NCBI GenBank assembly: GCA_013396755.1
Contig: VWZF01003643.1
Span: 57,275-121,274, forward strand
Direction of reading: 5' to 3'
Origin: Sclerurus mexicanus
Lineage: Eukaryota > Chordata > Aves > Passeriformes > Furnariidae
Length of the DNA: 64,000 bases
Of the stretch, positions 1 through 13,389 are shown one piece after another (position 1 is the stretch's first letter; each line of letters opens with the position of its first letter). The translations under genes were made by a program, and so were the position numbers. A model generated the notes under the pieces. That model saw only the letters and a list, made by a program, of their open reading frames with translations, was not told where the DNA came from and did not search any database.

Positions 1-420
1 CAGAAAAGCCGAGAAAACAGCAGACGTCAGATGCCATGATTCAGGAAAGTCTGTGTGACAAGTGATGTAAAATATTATCTGATTATCAGCACTTGCAGAA
101 ACTGCAGTCCTCCTTCATCAGCGTGAAACTTTCTAAGGGCAGGAGTAACCCTTTGTTAAGAGAATCCAGCGTCAGGGGTCCTAAATCACACACAGGACCT
201 ATACTCTCTCAAACTTTCTGATAGCTTGTAGGAAGTGCTCAATGTACAGACAATGTGGGGAAGGGTGTCTACTGTCTCGCATAGTTCTTGTGTATGCAGA
301 GGAGTGCAATTCAGAATATGGAATGAATCACAGAAATTCCCAGAAGTAAGGTAGTCTACCAGAAGAGCAAGGGTTTCCTCTTATTTTAGTTGTTCTTGTT
401 GGGATTTGCTTTTGTTTGGT

Positions 421-487
421 TTTGACTCCTTTTTTCTTTTTTTGTTTTTTTTTTTGGGGGGGGGAGGGGTGTTGTGGTTTTTTTAAG
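421..487. repeat. T/G low-complexity tract
   Basis: Short T runs are followed by nine G, an A, four G and then a T-rich tail. A similar T-run, G-run, T-run arrangement occurs at 43579-43618. The G block does not give four separated G-triplets, so it is not a canonical G-quadruplex motif. Confidence 0.75.
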
Positions 488-2156
488 GGAAGTTGTTCTG
501 CTTTAATGTGAAGATCCAGGAGACAAAAAAGGAAGGGCAGAAAATGGAGTTGGTTAAAAAAAGCAGCCCACCACACAGCCTCAGACTGTGCACTCAGACA
601 TGGTTAACTGAAGACACTTTTCATCTATCAGAGCTAGTCTAAAATGTCTCTTGCTCACACCAAACTCCCTCAAACAAGAAAAGGCCTGAAAACCAAGTGA
701 ATTTCAGTCTTTTGTAAAAAAGATTCTGTTTTTCATTTCCCTATTGGAGAAGGATGTATCTCCCCCTTTGAAGCTTTCGAATTTGTCATTCTTTCCTCTC
801 ATTTCCTCTGTCCCCCTTGCTGTGTGACCATGTTACACTCAGCCGTTTGGTGAGAATCAAGAGAGATATTGGCAGTTTGAGAGCTCTTATTCCTGCTTAT
901 GTATGCAAAGAACATAATTGCTAAGTGCATCATCTGTTGTAATTTATATATCCACACACAGCGTAGATCAGGGCACTAATGGATGCAGTGCCTTTTTTTC
1001 TTCTCTGCTTTTCTGGGCAGGAAAATATTGGGTCTCTGGGATCTCACTGTGCCAAAGGCTGAACAAATGCCCTAAGAAGTGATCTCTGCCCCAAATAGCT
1101 TAAACTCTCAATACAGCTGCAGAGAACCAGGATGTGAAGCAGTATTTCTGTAACTCTACTTCTTCACACACAAGTTTGAAATGACTTGACAAATAATTTA
1201 GGGAGATCTGTAGCGGATGTGAGAAGTTAGAGACAAACCCAGGGTTACAAAAGCCCTCTGCAGTCACAGACCCAAGCAGGAGCTGTGTTGCTCCCAAACA
1301 TTATCTAAGCAAGAGGCAACAATGGACCAGTCAGTAAATACTGGTCTGCTAAACAAAAATAGCAGCTGTGTAGTAATAAAAGGACAAAAATATTAAAGAG
1401 AAAAAAATCTAGAGAGGATATCAGAGGGATTTCCAGTTGGCCTCCCCATCAATTTTGTTGACTCTCACTGTCACAGCAACTGGACTTCTCACTAACTAGT
1501 CCAGCAGAAGCCAAGCCAATATGATCTTCAAAAACTTCAGATGCAGGTCAGACAGCCCTCACCTGAAAGTGGAGACTTCACAGCCGTATCAGAGACCTCA
1601 GAAACCAGCCTTGTGCTCCATGATGACAGGGTAGGGGGTTTGTTGCTCCCATCCAGCTCCCCTAGTTAAATCTGCAGCTCATAGTGTGCCTTGAATTCCT
1701 TCATCAAGTGGCACTTCTTGCATAAGGTTCCCCAATTATGCTTCAGGACCTTCAGCAATAGACCCTCAGTGTCCAAAGATTTTTTCCAGTCTGTGGCAGA
1801 CCCCACAGATGTTTATAGTAGGATCCTTTACTCATTGGACCATGTTGTCTCAGGGAATTACTTGAAGTTTCATCTCCTCTGTTACCTGGAATGTTATGCC
1901 TCCCTTTAAGCAATGATTCTGAAAAGAAAATTTCCCTTCTGACAGTGATCTTTGAAACAGCAATGCATCTTTTACAAACCCAAGGAGGCCCTGTAAGCCT
2001 CCATCATTGTTGGAATGCCAGTTTCCTCCCAACCTCTGTGGAACAGAAAGTTACACTGTTGGATGCTACCTTCTGTGCAACATCACCAGAAGTGGGGGAA
2101 TTGGGGGGTTTCAGTGACCATCAGTCATTTTCTGCATATGTGCTTTCAGGTGACGC

Positions 2157-2174
2157 TTTGCATGTGCATGCAAA
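2157..2174. promoter_or_regulatory. Dyad of two octamer-like half sites
   Basis: Two perfect 8-base arms (TTTGCATG and CATGCAAA) flank a 2-base spacer. Each arm contains ATGCAAA, seven of the eight bases of the POU-factor octamer ATGCAAAT. It lies about 55 bases before the CTCF-like site at 2230. Arms of this size are expected by chance in a window this long, so a binding role is only a possibility. Confidence 0.2.
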
Positions 2175-2229
2175 ATGCTTATTTTCCTCCCTCTGTACAT
2201 TGGGGACGTGGCCCCAGGCAGAGCCACAG

Positions 2230-2243
2230 CCACTAGAGGGCAT
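2230..2243 (+). promoter_or_regulatory. CTCF-like motif
   Basis: The 14-mer CCACTAGAGGGCAT matches the vertebrate CTCF core consensus CCASYAGRKGGCRS at 13 of 14 positions; only the last base differs. It points along the plus strand. CTCF is the zinc-finger protein that anchors chromatin loops. The match is by eye without a weight matrix, and occupancy cannot be inferred from sequence. Confidence 0.4.
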
Positions 2244-4059
2244 TTGAAGGACATCAAATAAATGGGTAGCAGGTGTCTGGCCACCTGATGAGGCAGCCCT
2301 GCTGGTGTGTCCCACTGTGCCAAGCTATGGCCTGCAGCAAGAAGTCTTATCCCGGTGCCTTTATTATTCTGTCTTTCTGCAGTTGCCCCTGGGTGCTCTG
2401 GATTAATGATTTGCAGAAAACATGGCATAGGTTGTTCCCGTGGTATATCTGAATCTACTGCTGCAAATGAACAGTAGCTGAGGTGGAGCAATGCTGCTGA
2501 ATAGACCACTGAATAACTACACTTTGTTTGATTGCAGTCTTCGAAATAGCTATGCATGTAGATACCAGATACAGCTTTGTTCATCAGTTCTAGTCAGCTG
2601 CCTGTGATCCCCTGATTTAGTTTTCCCTGTCACTGAGTCAGAAGTCCATGATTTTCCTGCCTTTTTCCATCTGCTCTCTTAATGGGAGAAGTTTGCATTA
2701 AGAAATTCTGGGCTTGTACATCCGGCAGCTTCTTGAGATGTGTTGGAGAAAAAGGATAGGCAGAACAAGGGTGAACTTTCACATGCTGTAGGCCAAGAAA
2801 TATTAGAATGACAGTGCCACAGTGGTCCTTGTCTATTGCCAGGCTTTTTTTTGTAGTCTGAGAAATGACCAAATGCCACCTCAGTTACCTCTACATCAAA
2901 TTGCTTGGCAAAACTTCAGATTCTCAGCAGTGTCCTTTGGAAGAGGAGCAGAAGTCTTGCAGAATTGATGCAGGAAACCTAAAGCTTTCCATAGACCTGA
3001 GAGACAGGACACCAAGCCAGCATCGAGTAAGACAGGTCAGACCCTACAAAAACAAAAAGGGAAACAGCATATCTATCCCTCAGACACCCTCAGACTGGGT
3101 CACATGGACTTGTGGTGGGGATTGGGAGCCCTTTGGGTCCAGATCTAGAGACTCAACCCCTATGCCTGGCACAACAGCAGAACACCATGATTCATCACTA
3201 TATGCAAGAAAGCAGCTGGTGTAGGTTGGAAGTGGTAGGCTGGATTTAGCTCAGGACACACACATTTGTGGACATGTAAGCACCTGTCTGCTCTTGGAAG
3301 CAATCCTGCTGGACACGTGACTTGGCATTGGTGCTCTTGTGCTTCTCACTGGTTGCTGCACCACTTTTCAGCTTTCAGGAGGTTGGTTTGAGCATATCAA
3401 ACTTTTTGGTCAAGAGAGGCACTGTTATAAAAAGTTACCTCTTAAGTCTCAACATTACTTTCGGAGACAGTATAGGGATTATTTTTATGTTAGAGGTAGG
3501 GACAAGACACACTAGCAGACCTGTGTGTAGAACTCAAGAACCATAGTAACGTGATTCTAAGTCCAGCATCCAGTTTTTTACATAACAAGTCATCTTTTAC
3601 AGGCATGGAGCTGCCTGTCTCTACTCATGGATTAAGACCTGGCAAATCACAAACTAGGATATTTGGTATATTTTTGTCTTAAAAAGTGGTTTAGAAAACA
3701 CACTTGTACTGAGAATTGTGACTGATACATTCTGCCTGGAGGAAAACGAATTATTACTTCAGCATGAAAATTCACATTCCCAGGGTTCTGAAAGCAACTC
3801 ATGTTGACTCTTTCTTATTTTAGTCTGTTGGGGATTTGAGAGGGCTGATTTGAGGCAGAAGCAATGGGGAAAATTCTCTCTTTGCATTTTCTTTCTCTTT
3901 TACAAGACTGTCACACAAGAGGCTTCCTCAAAGTCATTATGACAAATGCAGATTACGTGGCATACACAACAGACAGTTGCTGCAAATCTTGACTGGTACA
4001 TTCTTTAATACTGGTCTCAAGGAGGCTGTAGATGTCATTGCTGATCAATAAATCATAGC

Positions 4060-4072
4060 TTTTTTTTTTTTT
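4060..4072. repeat. Poly-T tract
   Basis: Thirteen T in a row. No recognisable retrotransposon body abuts it on either side. Confidence 0.85.
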
Positions 4073-4741
4073 ACCTTGCTTGTTGTGGAGTGCTGCTTGT
4101 AAGGAAGACTAAATTAAATAAAGTATTTCTTTTCTGGTGTGAACAGAAGGTACTTGAGTTACACAGCTAGAACTCCCTACTGCTGCTGGTTTCAGGATAT
4201 CTTTGTCAGTTTAGGCTACTCTGGTGACGCACAGGTGGGAGAAGTGTGGTACCATAATCCTGCCTGACACAAAAATTTAGTATTTCCTTTAGACTGCTAT
4301 GCAAATTCTGGAATCCCCTCTTGAAAGTTGTCTGATTCAGATGCTGCACAAAATGGGAATATTGCAAGGACACTCTGGTCTGAGGGAACAGGTTGGCTGA
4401 GGTGACAGTTCACACACATCAGGTCTCAGCCACAGAGGACATGAGCTTCACAAATCATGTTTCATCAGTGACTTTACCAGTTGTCAAGGCTGCACAAGTA
4501 CTGGATTTTAAAGTGTGTTGAAATTAGGTGTGGAACTGGAAAATACCATGTTTGTAGAATCCTGGCTTCTGGCATGTAAGTCTTACCCTGGTGATATGAT
4601 GGGGAGGGGACTACTCTGTTCTGGTGAAGCCAGCATGAAGAGGTTAATTTTGCAACATCAGAGAGGAAAGGGACAAAGATAGAAAAAGACCTTCAGTGAC
4701 AGGTTGTATTCAGGTAGAATTCTATGTAGGTATTTTTGGTC

Positions 4742-5491
4742 TGTGTTTGGCCCAGCCACCTGTGAGAAGCTGGGGTTTCTCTTGTCAAGTTATGGGAAAA
4801 CAGGCTGATAAAGATGGTCTCTAGCCTTGAGAGAGAGATTTCTGTGTAAACTAAAATTAATTGGTCTCTCATGATTGGCTGATGGCCTTCCAAGGGCACT
4901 TGAAGGAGAAAGAGAGGAGGAGGAGGATGAAGTAAACCCCCAGACTCATTTAGGGAAGACCTTCTGAAATGGACTGCGCAGCTGCACAGAGACCCATGCA
5001 AGTGCAGAGGAATATCAGTGATGTAACATGAGGGGCAGTGCCAAATACCTTTGCTTGGGTGGCCCTGGCCATGTTGCTCAGGTAAATGTCATTTGGCCAA
5101 GTAGATAAAAGGCAGATGGCTCATATCTCAGGGCTTTTTGCTCGCTTCACGTGGCTAGGACAACGCTGCCTTTTGGCCAGGACGCCTGCCTTCGCAAGGA
5201 CCCAGCCTACCCTTGAGGATGCAGCCACTGCCCTGGGGAGGGTGGACATTCTGGGGTCGGTGAGACAACCCTGTGGGAAGACACCTTGGGGGAGTGGGGT
5301 GTGTCAGACCCAGGGGGGCTTCTTCCTTTCTCTCTCTCTCTCTCTCTCCCTCTGGTGGTGGGGGAGGCTTGCTTTCCTGTTCTCTTGGCCACTCTCTTTA
5401 TAATAAAATTACTGTTTAGTTGAACTTTCAGCAGTGTCCTAGTTTCAATTTCAGCAGCCTGGTGGACCCCTTGGTTCCTCTCTGAAACACA
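4742..5491 (+). mobile_element. Candidate solo LTR of an endogenous retrovirus
   Basis: The segment begins TGTGTTT and ends AAACACA, a perfect 7-base terminal inverted repeat with the TG...CA ends of retroviral LTRs. Inside, in plausible order for a plus-strand LTR, are a TATA-like GATAAAAGG near 5105, a GC-richer block, a CT-repeat near 5331-5352 and an AATAAA near 5403 followed by a T/G-containing stretch. Its 750-base length suits an LTR. No clean target-site duplication is seen and no gag, pol or env sequence adjoins, so it would be a solo LTR. The open frames across it on both strands are not credible genes. The wording of the 3' half resembles avian ERV LTRs, but I cannot name the family; the exact ends are uncertain. 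Confidence 0.55.
5331..5352. repeat. Short CT repeat inside the LTR candidate
   Basis: About ten CT units with one interruption, within the 3' part of the LTR candidate. It overlaps a 12-of-14 CTCF-core match on the minus strand (5345-5358), which may be a by-product of the repeat. Confidence 0.7.
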
Positions 5492-8400
5492 GGTGCAAAG
5501 AAATCTTATATTTGAAAGATATATTTGTTCTCTTGTATTTGTACAAGTGTGAGAAGAGCTGGGATACAGAACTTTCAAACAAAAACAGTGGAAGTTTAGG
5601 TTCTGCAGAAATAGGTTTTATATGTAAAATTTTAGTGTTCTGCTTAAATTGAATAAGTTAACATTATTGCAGTGCAGTTATGGCAAAGTGAAGCTACTGA
5701 ATGTGTAGGAATTATAAACCTTAGGATTATATCAGGTTTACATCAGGAGACAGAGATGTTAAAGGTCAACATTGGTCAGACAATACATACAAAACAAGCA
5801 TTTTGGACACTCTCTTCTGAATAAATACATACAAGCTTGAGTAATTTCTTAAGACACCCAAAGCATCTTTCTGTGCAGAGATGGCTATTCTCATTATTGT
5901 ATAAATAAGGTTCAGTGATGGGCTTGTATCACAGTATTTGTCAGTGATTTTATGTGTATTTGTTCTAATGCATTTACTAAACTATTTGAGATGCCTGTAT
6001 GTGGGTACCTCACAATTTAAACAATTAAGAAAAATGAACATTCTTTAATTTTTTTTCCTCAGGTAGTAACATCTGCTGTCATAAGATGACAATGAGTTCT
6101 GCTACAAAGGCTTTGAGAATCCAAAAGTAACATGTAGCCTTCAATTTTTCATCTTCCTGGTAGAAACAAGTTTACTGACAAAATATCTAGTTTTCTACAG
6201 TTAGATGTATTAGCTACTTGTAGATTTTAAAACATTTTCCAAGCAGCTTTGTCTACTTTATGTAGGGCTAATGCTGTCTAAAAACTCTCAGCCTTCTCCC
6301 TAGCCCCCTCACACAGCCTGCTGTCAGAAAGGGCTGCTTCTTGTGCAGTCAAGGGTCTCTCAGGAGACACATTTTGGTGAGTGAGAAGTGTGCCCCAAGA
6401 AGGCACACAAGCGTGAAGTGTAGAGCAGCTACTGACTTTGATGGACTTCCTTTCATTACTGTCCTAATCCCACCTTTTACACTAATACTTGTAGTGGGTA
6501 AGCAACTTAATGTGGAAATTTTTATGCCTCACAAAATGAGAGTTAATTATACAAAATAACATTTTTGGCTGGGCAGTGGGACAAGGTCTGAATTGTACCT
6601 TGGCCACCACAGTTTTTCAATATTGTAATCACAAGGATCTTTCTGTGAAGGGTAACTTGTATACAGAGTACCTTACTGAGAAGAGCACTGTTTTTCAGTA
6701 CCTCACTCACAGAAACAAATAATATCTCATAATATTAATTAAGCAGATTCTAGTGTAGCTGGCCAAGGAAAGTATTTGTCTTCTGCTGGACACCTTTTGT
6801 TGCACTCTGCAAACACAAGCTACTAGAATGACCTCAGCACTTCTTTAGCTTTTATCAAGCTCACTGAGATGTTTATGATTGTTTCCTCCCCATTTCAGCA
6901 ATAAATACCTACATAGCAAAGGCCTGTAAATCTGCCATTCAAACAGCAAAAACAGTAACATGCCAATCCAATCAATGACTCCCTCACAGTGTTTTTATTA
7001 TACAAAGAGTGCTTTTTCCGTGTTCCATCCAAGAACACCATCCTGCAAAGTTTACTTTATAATAAGCAAGGGAGGTCCAGCAGAGATGGGCAGCAGATCA
7101 GAAGAAAGAGAATGTCACTAAAGCAGGGTAAAAAAAGAAAAGAAGGCATAATTATTGTTGAACATGTTTTTAAATCTTGAGTTACCCAATGATTCTGCCA
7201 CATTCACTTTCCTACACAGATTATATTTTTTTCAAAGTGGCCTTTCATAGCTGTATTCATTAATACTTGTGTATTTAGCAGTGCTGCATGTGGTTAGCTA
7301 TTCATTCCTGCTTTCTGAGTAAGAAAAATTATTTTTCTGTACTTCTTGTTGCTGACCCACTAACAAGGGATATTTAACCAACAGTTGGTTGAAGCAAATT
7401 CTGTGTGGGCAAATCATGAATTTATATATGTCTACAAAGTATATTTCAAAATTTTACAAACAAAGCAATCTGTCAAGATGTAAGCTAGTGCATTTGTTAT
7501 TTGCAAGCTGAAGAAAAGACTGCTTTCACTGGTAGTGTGCTTGTTACAATTCATTCAGCATCAAAGTATGTGATAACATAGAGAGGAAAACCATCTTGTA
7601 ATGCCTTTTTCTCAATGCCAAAACAGTAATAGTGCTCTGATTTATAAATGCAGCAGAAAGATAGGGTTAAAAAACAATTTTGTTTCACTATTTCTACTTT
7701 GCTTTTGAGAGTTAGAGTGATCTATGTTTGTTTCCCTATGTAGATTTTCAACACTTCTTTACCACTTAGGAACAAAAATAAAACACCTGCAAACAAAAAC
7801 CAATCAAACAAAACAAGGAAAAAACCCGCCAAAACAAAACAAAAAACAACCTATCAAACAAAAGGGCCAGAAATCAAAAGCTACAATGTTTTATGTCCTT
7901 ACAGACTTGATTGTCTTTCATGTCTGTGGGCTTAGATTGTTGCACAGACATCCATGCATTTTCCTTCTTCAGAATAAATGCCATTTTCAATTGTGGCACA
8001 AAGTTATATAAATAGTTTTTTTACCTGCTTCAGGGAAAATAAGAGGAGGGAGAGAAGGAAACAATCATTATTTTAATGATTTAATTATTTTAATTGTTGG
8101 ATTTCTCTGCGTAGATGGCTAGATTTTTTAAAAACTTGCTTCAGTAGATAGGTTTAAAACCTGATGCCAGGAAGGGGATAAAAGTGGCAGGACAAAGAAA
8201 TGGAGAGGAGATCAGAGCCACTCCTCTTCAGTGGAAGGATGCTGAAAGACATTCAAGGGGGAAGATGAGCAGAGAAGGGAGATGTGATCCTCAGAACAAG
8301 AGGGAATGGCAGGAGTCTTGAAAACAAGACAAACAATTCAACCCTTTCTACATAGAAAATAGTGTTAAAAATAACAATCAGCTGAGGAAGCTGAAACCTA

Positions 8401-11400
8401 CAGATCCTGAAACAGGGTTCAGTGTTGGAAATGTGAGAAGAGGGAAAAAGTCTCAAAAACATGGAAAGCTGAAGTGCTGCAGGAATACGTAAGGAAGAGT
8501 TCAGTGCTGCCTCTGTTCTTCCGCACAGCAGTAGCAAGGGCTCAACATACGTTTGCCTCTGCACAAGGAGAAGGGCATAGCCCTGCAGAGTGCACTGCAG
8601 CTCACTAAAAAGAGCGGTTTCCATAAGGAAAGAGACACATACCAGAGTGGTTTAACACCAGCTATGCTTATAATTTTTTTAATGAGGTTTTTCGTTGTGT
8701 TGTACAAGCAAACCTAATTTTGAACAGAATATTGTCCTTTCACTGCTTTCCCCTGTAGCTGATGTTCTGTCAGTATCTCCGGCCCTAAAATACAGACCAC
8801 ATAGTAATGATGCTGCAGGGCACTAAGTTTCAGGGACAGCAGAAAGAACATCACTTTGGTAATTGTGAGGCCCCTACAAAAATAGAAATAAAAGCCCTTC
8901 AAAAAGAGATGGTCTGGTGCTCCTTGTTAAGATTTTTAGTATATTTTGTCAAGAAACTGCAAAATCACAATGCAACCTCTTGGGCAAAGCACAAGGCCCA
9001 AGGAACAATGATAACCCAGGGGTGACAGCATTTTTTCCAGCTTCTAACTACTTTGTTGATTGCAGCATTGTAATAATAGTGTTTTGCAGGCGACTGTACT
9101 TGTTCATAATGCACTGTGTGAAAACAAGGGAAAATTAAGGGACATAGAGCTGCTGCCCAGCTTCCTCCCTAGCAGGACCTGGCCCGAGAGAGAGACAACG
9201 CTACCCAAGGCAGGAATAAGGACCATCTCCGTTTTCCTTATTGCAGACTGAAAGATCAGCTCTCAGGAAAACAAAAAAAATGGCAGCTTTTAAAAAGTCT
9301 GCATCCCAGCTATTTGAAAATACCCTAACAAAGGCAAAGTAACAGCTTGCTCCTGTTTATTTAATCTCTACCTATTACAAACTCCAGTACTCTATGACAC
9401 AGGACTTATCAATCTATTTCTGAGGACCTGATTTAAGTGCTTTCTGTGGAAAGATTATCTAAGATTTGTATCTCAGGTACCTGGAAAACCTTAAGATATC
9501 TTTATGGGAGAGAGCTGTGATTATCTGACACACCAAGAATACAATTACACATCTATTGCAGAAGCAGAGCCAGAACTCCATAACAAACTGTGCACATTTT
9601 TGCATTTCTTTAACTGCAGAAGACTAGGGTCCAGTAACCCTGCCAAGGTGTTAGCTGCCAGGAACTGTATTTGATGTGCTATGTGTCTGTTCCCCACAGC
9701 CTTGCACTACAAAAGATGTCAGGACAGGTTTGCCTTCAGACATAGTGGTGGAGTTGTGTCCATCAAGGACAATAATGCAAGAGTAGAATGCAGTATCTTT
9801 GGAGTAGTGTCAGTTTACAGAAATACTGCCTTGCTTACCTGCCCTTGCTGAATAGCCAACCAACTGTAAGAATGAGAAGAGGAGTAGGGCTAGCACAGAA
9901 CAGGCATGGATCTGCCCTCTGAGACTACCCTGGCCAGTTATGCTATAGGAGCACAGCACTGCAGGCAGCGGAGGCTATAGCAGCCTCAGTCAAGTGGGCA
10001 GCCCAAGTCATATGAGGTGAGTTTTGTGGAGCCCTCAGTGCTCTTTCTGGAGCCTTTAGTCAGCAGGAATGCACTTCTCAGGAAATGAGTAAGGCTGTGT
10101 GTATGCATTCCCTGAGGACCTTGGAAAGAGGACATGAATTCTGCTGACAGTGCCAGAATTTAGCTGCCTGTCCCAGACCGAGGTAGGCAAGAATTTTTTC
10201 AGATAGTTATGCTGTTCCTCAACATTGACTTATTGAAACTTGGGTAAAATCCTGCTGTCCTATTAACACTGAAACAAGATGGACCTCAGGATCTAATTGG
10301 GGAATTCATTTTCTCCCATAACAACAGGAGAGAATAAGATTTGTTCTGCTCTAAGAATCTGAAAAAGATTTGTAAAGTACATCCACACAAGAAGTTTCCT
10401 CTGGAACCCTCATTTCCTGACCACAGTAGGCCTGCCACATTCCCACTGATCCATTTTTCAGCTTCAGGAAACAAAACTGATCTCAATCCCTCTGCTGAAG
10501 TTTGCTCTGTTTGTATCATAACCGATCATATAATATTAACTGCAGTGTCCTGGATATTCACTTCATCCTTGTTAAACAGAGGAAAATGCATAAATCTTCC
10601 TGTGCTTAATTTTGCATGTCATATTATTTTTAGAGCATTTATAAATGCTGAACGTAGCCAGCATTTATCCTCAGTTCTATGGCAGTTTGTCTCAGTGACT
10701 TGCTTGTTCAAGATACAACACTGAGTTTCCATTGTGAACAATACCCACGGTGATTGTGAAAACTGAAAACCTTAAAGCATAAACTTTCTCACCAAGCAAC
10801 ATTCACCTTTCTGCAGAGAGCAGGCCTGTACATCAGCTTCTGCTCGAGTCCCCGCTCTGACCATAAGCTCTGTGAACAGACTCCAGCCCTCCAGCCCACA
10901 AGCAAAGCTGAGGAGTATGACAGTCACTTGATCACTTGCTCAGCAGACACACGGTCTGCTGTTTCCAAGTGTGTCTTTGCCTCTACCTTGACCTTGCCTG
11001 GCATTTGCAGCTCCCAAAATGGTGCACCAGAAGAGGGAATCTTTTCTAGCCTGTATGTACCAGTGGTCTGTGCCTCCAACACGAACCACTGCACTTCAGT
11101 ATATCAAGCTGAGGTCAGCTGGAGCAGGGATGAACATGGTCAGGTCCTCCTGAACTTTAGATTGGATGCAAGACAGGCAGTCCTGCCCACTGCAAAAGTA
11201 CAACCCTTCCCTCAGGTCAGGAGAAGAAACCTTCACTTTACCCTATCTAACCTTGGCAAATTCTCACAATCATGTATTCTCATACAAATTCCTGCTGGAC
11301 ACAGGCAGTTGACTTGAATTTTACTGAAAAAAAAAATGATTCAGATAGAGCCATACTTGAAACTAATTTTTAAAAAAATATTAAAAAATCGTGTTCTGTT

Positions 11401-12864
11401 TTTCACAAGGAGTAGAAACTCCCACATATGCTGAAGGACATCACAGTAAACAGGGAACAGATGTTGGAAATAACCCCCTTTTTTCTTAGATATACTAACA
11501 AAAGGCAGTAGCCCCACACTTCATTTAGCATCTGTGTACGTGTTGTACTGTGAAACAGTCCACTTAGATTTTACTCCTCATCTGTCAGTAGTTAAAGTCC
11601 TTTTAATAAGGTAATGAACTACTCATTCAAGATTTGATGCTTTAAAATATCCCCAGACATGCTCAAGACAAAACAGAACTAAATTGCTTTAGGAGAGAGA
11701 ATTTTTTTACCAGCATGGAGGTTCCATATACCAACAAAATTCTCCTAGTAAGAAAATATGATGACCATCATGACAGATTTACTTTCTCAAATGGACAGTG
11801 AGGCTTGGTCAGGGTGTGCAAGTTTATGGGAAAAGGAGTAAGGCAGATGCTTCAGAGCTCTGCTATTTACTTCAAGCCTTGAAACAATTCTGCTCTCATC
11901 CTCATTTTCCTCCTCTTCCCAGATGAAGCTCACAAGTCCAGATTTAGTAGCAACTGAAATTTCTCTCCTGTGAAGAACTCCAGGAAAAGGATGATGGTTG
12001 AAAATGACCATTTCTTTACTTGTGAACTGAAGCAGGTGGGGAATGCTTTGAGAAAGGATGTCTCAAAGTTAAAAAGTAGGAAATTATCTTTCCCCAGGTC
12101 TCTTCACCTGCTGTTGAGCCTTACATCTCTCCCATGATTAAACCTGTGCATACAGCAATATCTGGTCTCCCCGCCTCTCTGTGACTGCTTCCGTCTGTGG
12201 AATTGTGTTGGAGTCACTTCACTAAAATCTGTACCTGTCCTCAGCCTTTCTCTTGCATATTCATTTGTCACACTGACAGTTTTCCATCTGATGAATCTGT
12301 TGGCAGCAGGAGAGTCTCTGTGAGAGTGAGGATTTGAACACCTGGCCTGAAACAGCCATTTCTGATTCTAGCTGGGGAAAAGCTACTAACTAGCTACTAA
12401 ATCCAGCTCCTGGTCTGAGCAGTTCTTGAGGAAAAAAACTCTGTCAAAGGAGTCTACTTCAAAGACTGAGGTGCACAAGTTACCACAGCACAGATAATCC
12501 CATGGTTATCAACCTCTGCTTCAGCCTGCTCTGGGAGAGCCTGTCCATGACTATAACAGTTACAGAAGTGTCAGCCAAGGGGAAGGACATCCCTGAGGTC
12601 CAGATCTTAGCAGTGATGACCACTCATCTCCCTTTGAACTAGAGTTCCATTAAAAGTGTTGGGTAATTATATTCACAACAGATGTCACAGAAAGGTCATG
12701 CCCCTGCAGGCATGAGGAGGATATACTTACACAAAGAATAGGTCAGGGAAAAGATAAATCTGTTATTTTTACCTGAAGGGCATAGTCCATCTCCTGGATA
12801 GGTCACCTGGGCAACGGTCTGGTACCCCTGTTTCTGTAGAACTCTTGAGAGACCTTGTACTTAT
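5492..12864. other. Unique AT-rich non-coding sequence
   Basis: No gene or clear transposable element is recognised. The stretch contains an A-rich CAAAA-type tract at 7791-7863 and many short open frames on both strands without domains; the largest is a plus-strand frame of about 129 codons at 10928-11317, with no family resemblance that I can see. A segment near 5881-5940 vaguely resembles a MIR SINE but is too weak to call. Confidence 0.55.
7791..7863. repeat. A-rich low-complexity tract (CAAAA-type)
   Basis: Repeated CAAA and CAAAA units interrupted by short C/G bases. No poly(A) signal or retrotransposon body precedes it on the plus strand, so it reads as a low-complexity tract and not a retrocopy tail. 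Confidence 0.75.
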
Positions 12865-12942
12865 ATAGAATTATAGGATCGTTTAGGTTGGAAAAGACCT
12901 CTAGTCTGGGATAGAGGGATCATCTAGTCCAGCCATTAATAC
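12865..12942 (-). mobile_element. CR1 LINE 3'-end fragment
   Basis: The plus strand reads ATAGAATTATAGGATCG followed by TTTAGGTTGGAAAAGACCT, the reverse complement of the conserved avian CR1 3' end. Downstream, CATCTAGTCCAGCCATT continues the CR1 3' UTR pattern after a short divergent insertion. Only the last 80 or so bases of the element remain, typical of the 5' truncation of CR1. It carries no coding sequence. Confidence 0.85.
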
Positions 12943-13389
12943 TGTCTTCTTCAGTTTAACGTGAGCTAAGGGTAAATCCCATCACAAATTCCTTTATATG
13001 CCTTACTAGTAGGAGATTTTGACATTTCCTTTCTCCTGTCTCAACTATCAGTGTTTTTGTGGTATGTTGGCAGCTTTCAGCAGTGCACCCTCATATTTAA
13101 TCTCTTGAATCCAAAGATTGTACATCTGAGAAGTTGTACCACAGCACCAAACTCACATGCCAGCTGGGTTTCTCCCTGTGCAACAAGCTGTTGAGAGCAG
13201 GGAGAGAGATCAGGGCTGTGTATGACTCAGGCAGGTGGAGTCTGTCTACCATGTACTTGTGCTTCTCTGCAGCCACAGGTACACTCCATCAGTAGTGAAG
13301 CCCTTGGGCTTGTTCTGGAGCATTTCCACATACAGACTGATAGCACTGAACTCCAGCGTGTTATTTATAAGCCTTCCACAGAATTTGAC
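12943..13389. other. Unique spacer between a CR1 tail and an LTR
   Basis: Nothing beyond chance open frames is seen here. The plus-strand frame that starts at 13222 runs into the LTR at 13390, which argues against it being a real gene. Confidence 0.5.

Larger units (their letters stand above)
1..4741. other. Unique non-coding sequence, no gene seen
   Basis: This stretch holds no recognisable exon, RNA gene or dated repeat. It contains a T-run/G-run/T-run low-complexity tract near 421-487, a 13-base T run at 4060-4072, an octamer-like dyad at 2157-2174 and a CTCF-like site at 2230-2243. A minus-strand open frame of about 157 codons (2111-2584) and an overlapping plus-strand one (1891-2247) show no domain, signal peptide or repeat. 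Open frames on both strands of the same DNA suggest chance, so I do not call them genes. Confidence 0.6.

Noticed and set aside
456..469. G-quadruplex
   Set aside because: The G9-A-G4 block gives at most three separated G-triplets.
2111..2584. Minus-strand frame of about 157 codons
   Set aside because: A frame of 118 codons overlaps it on the plus strand, no domain or family resemblance is seen, and it includes the non-coding motifs at 2157 and 2230.
5881..5940. MIR-like segment
   Set aside because: Only a vague resemblance to the MIR core; too short and interrupted.
10928..11317. Plus-strand frame of about 129 codons
   Set aside because: Composition and lack of any recognisable domain fit a chance frame; no supporting splice or promoter context.
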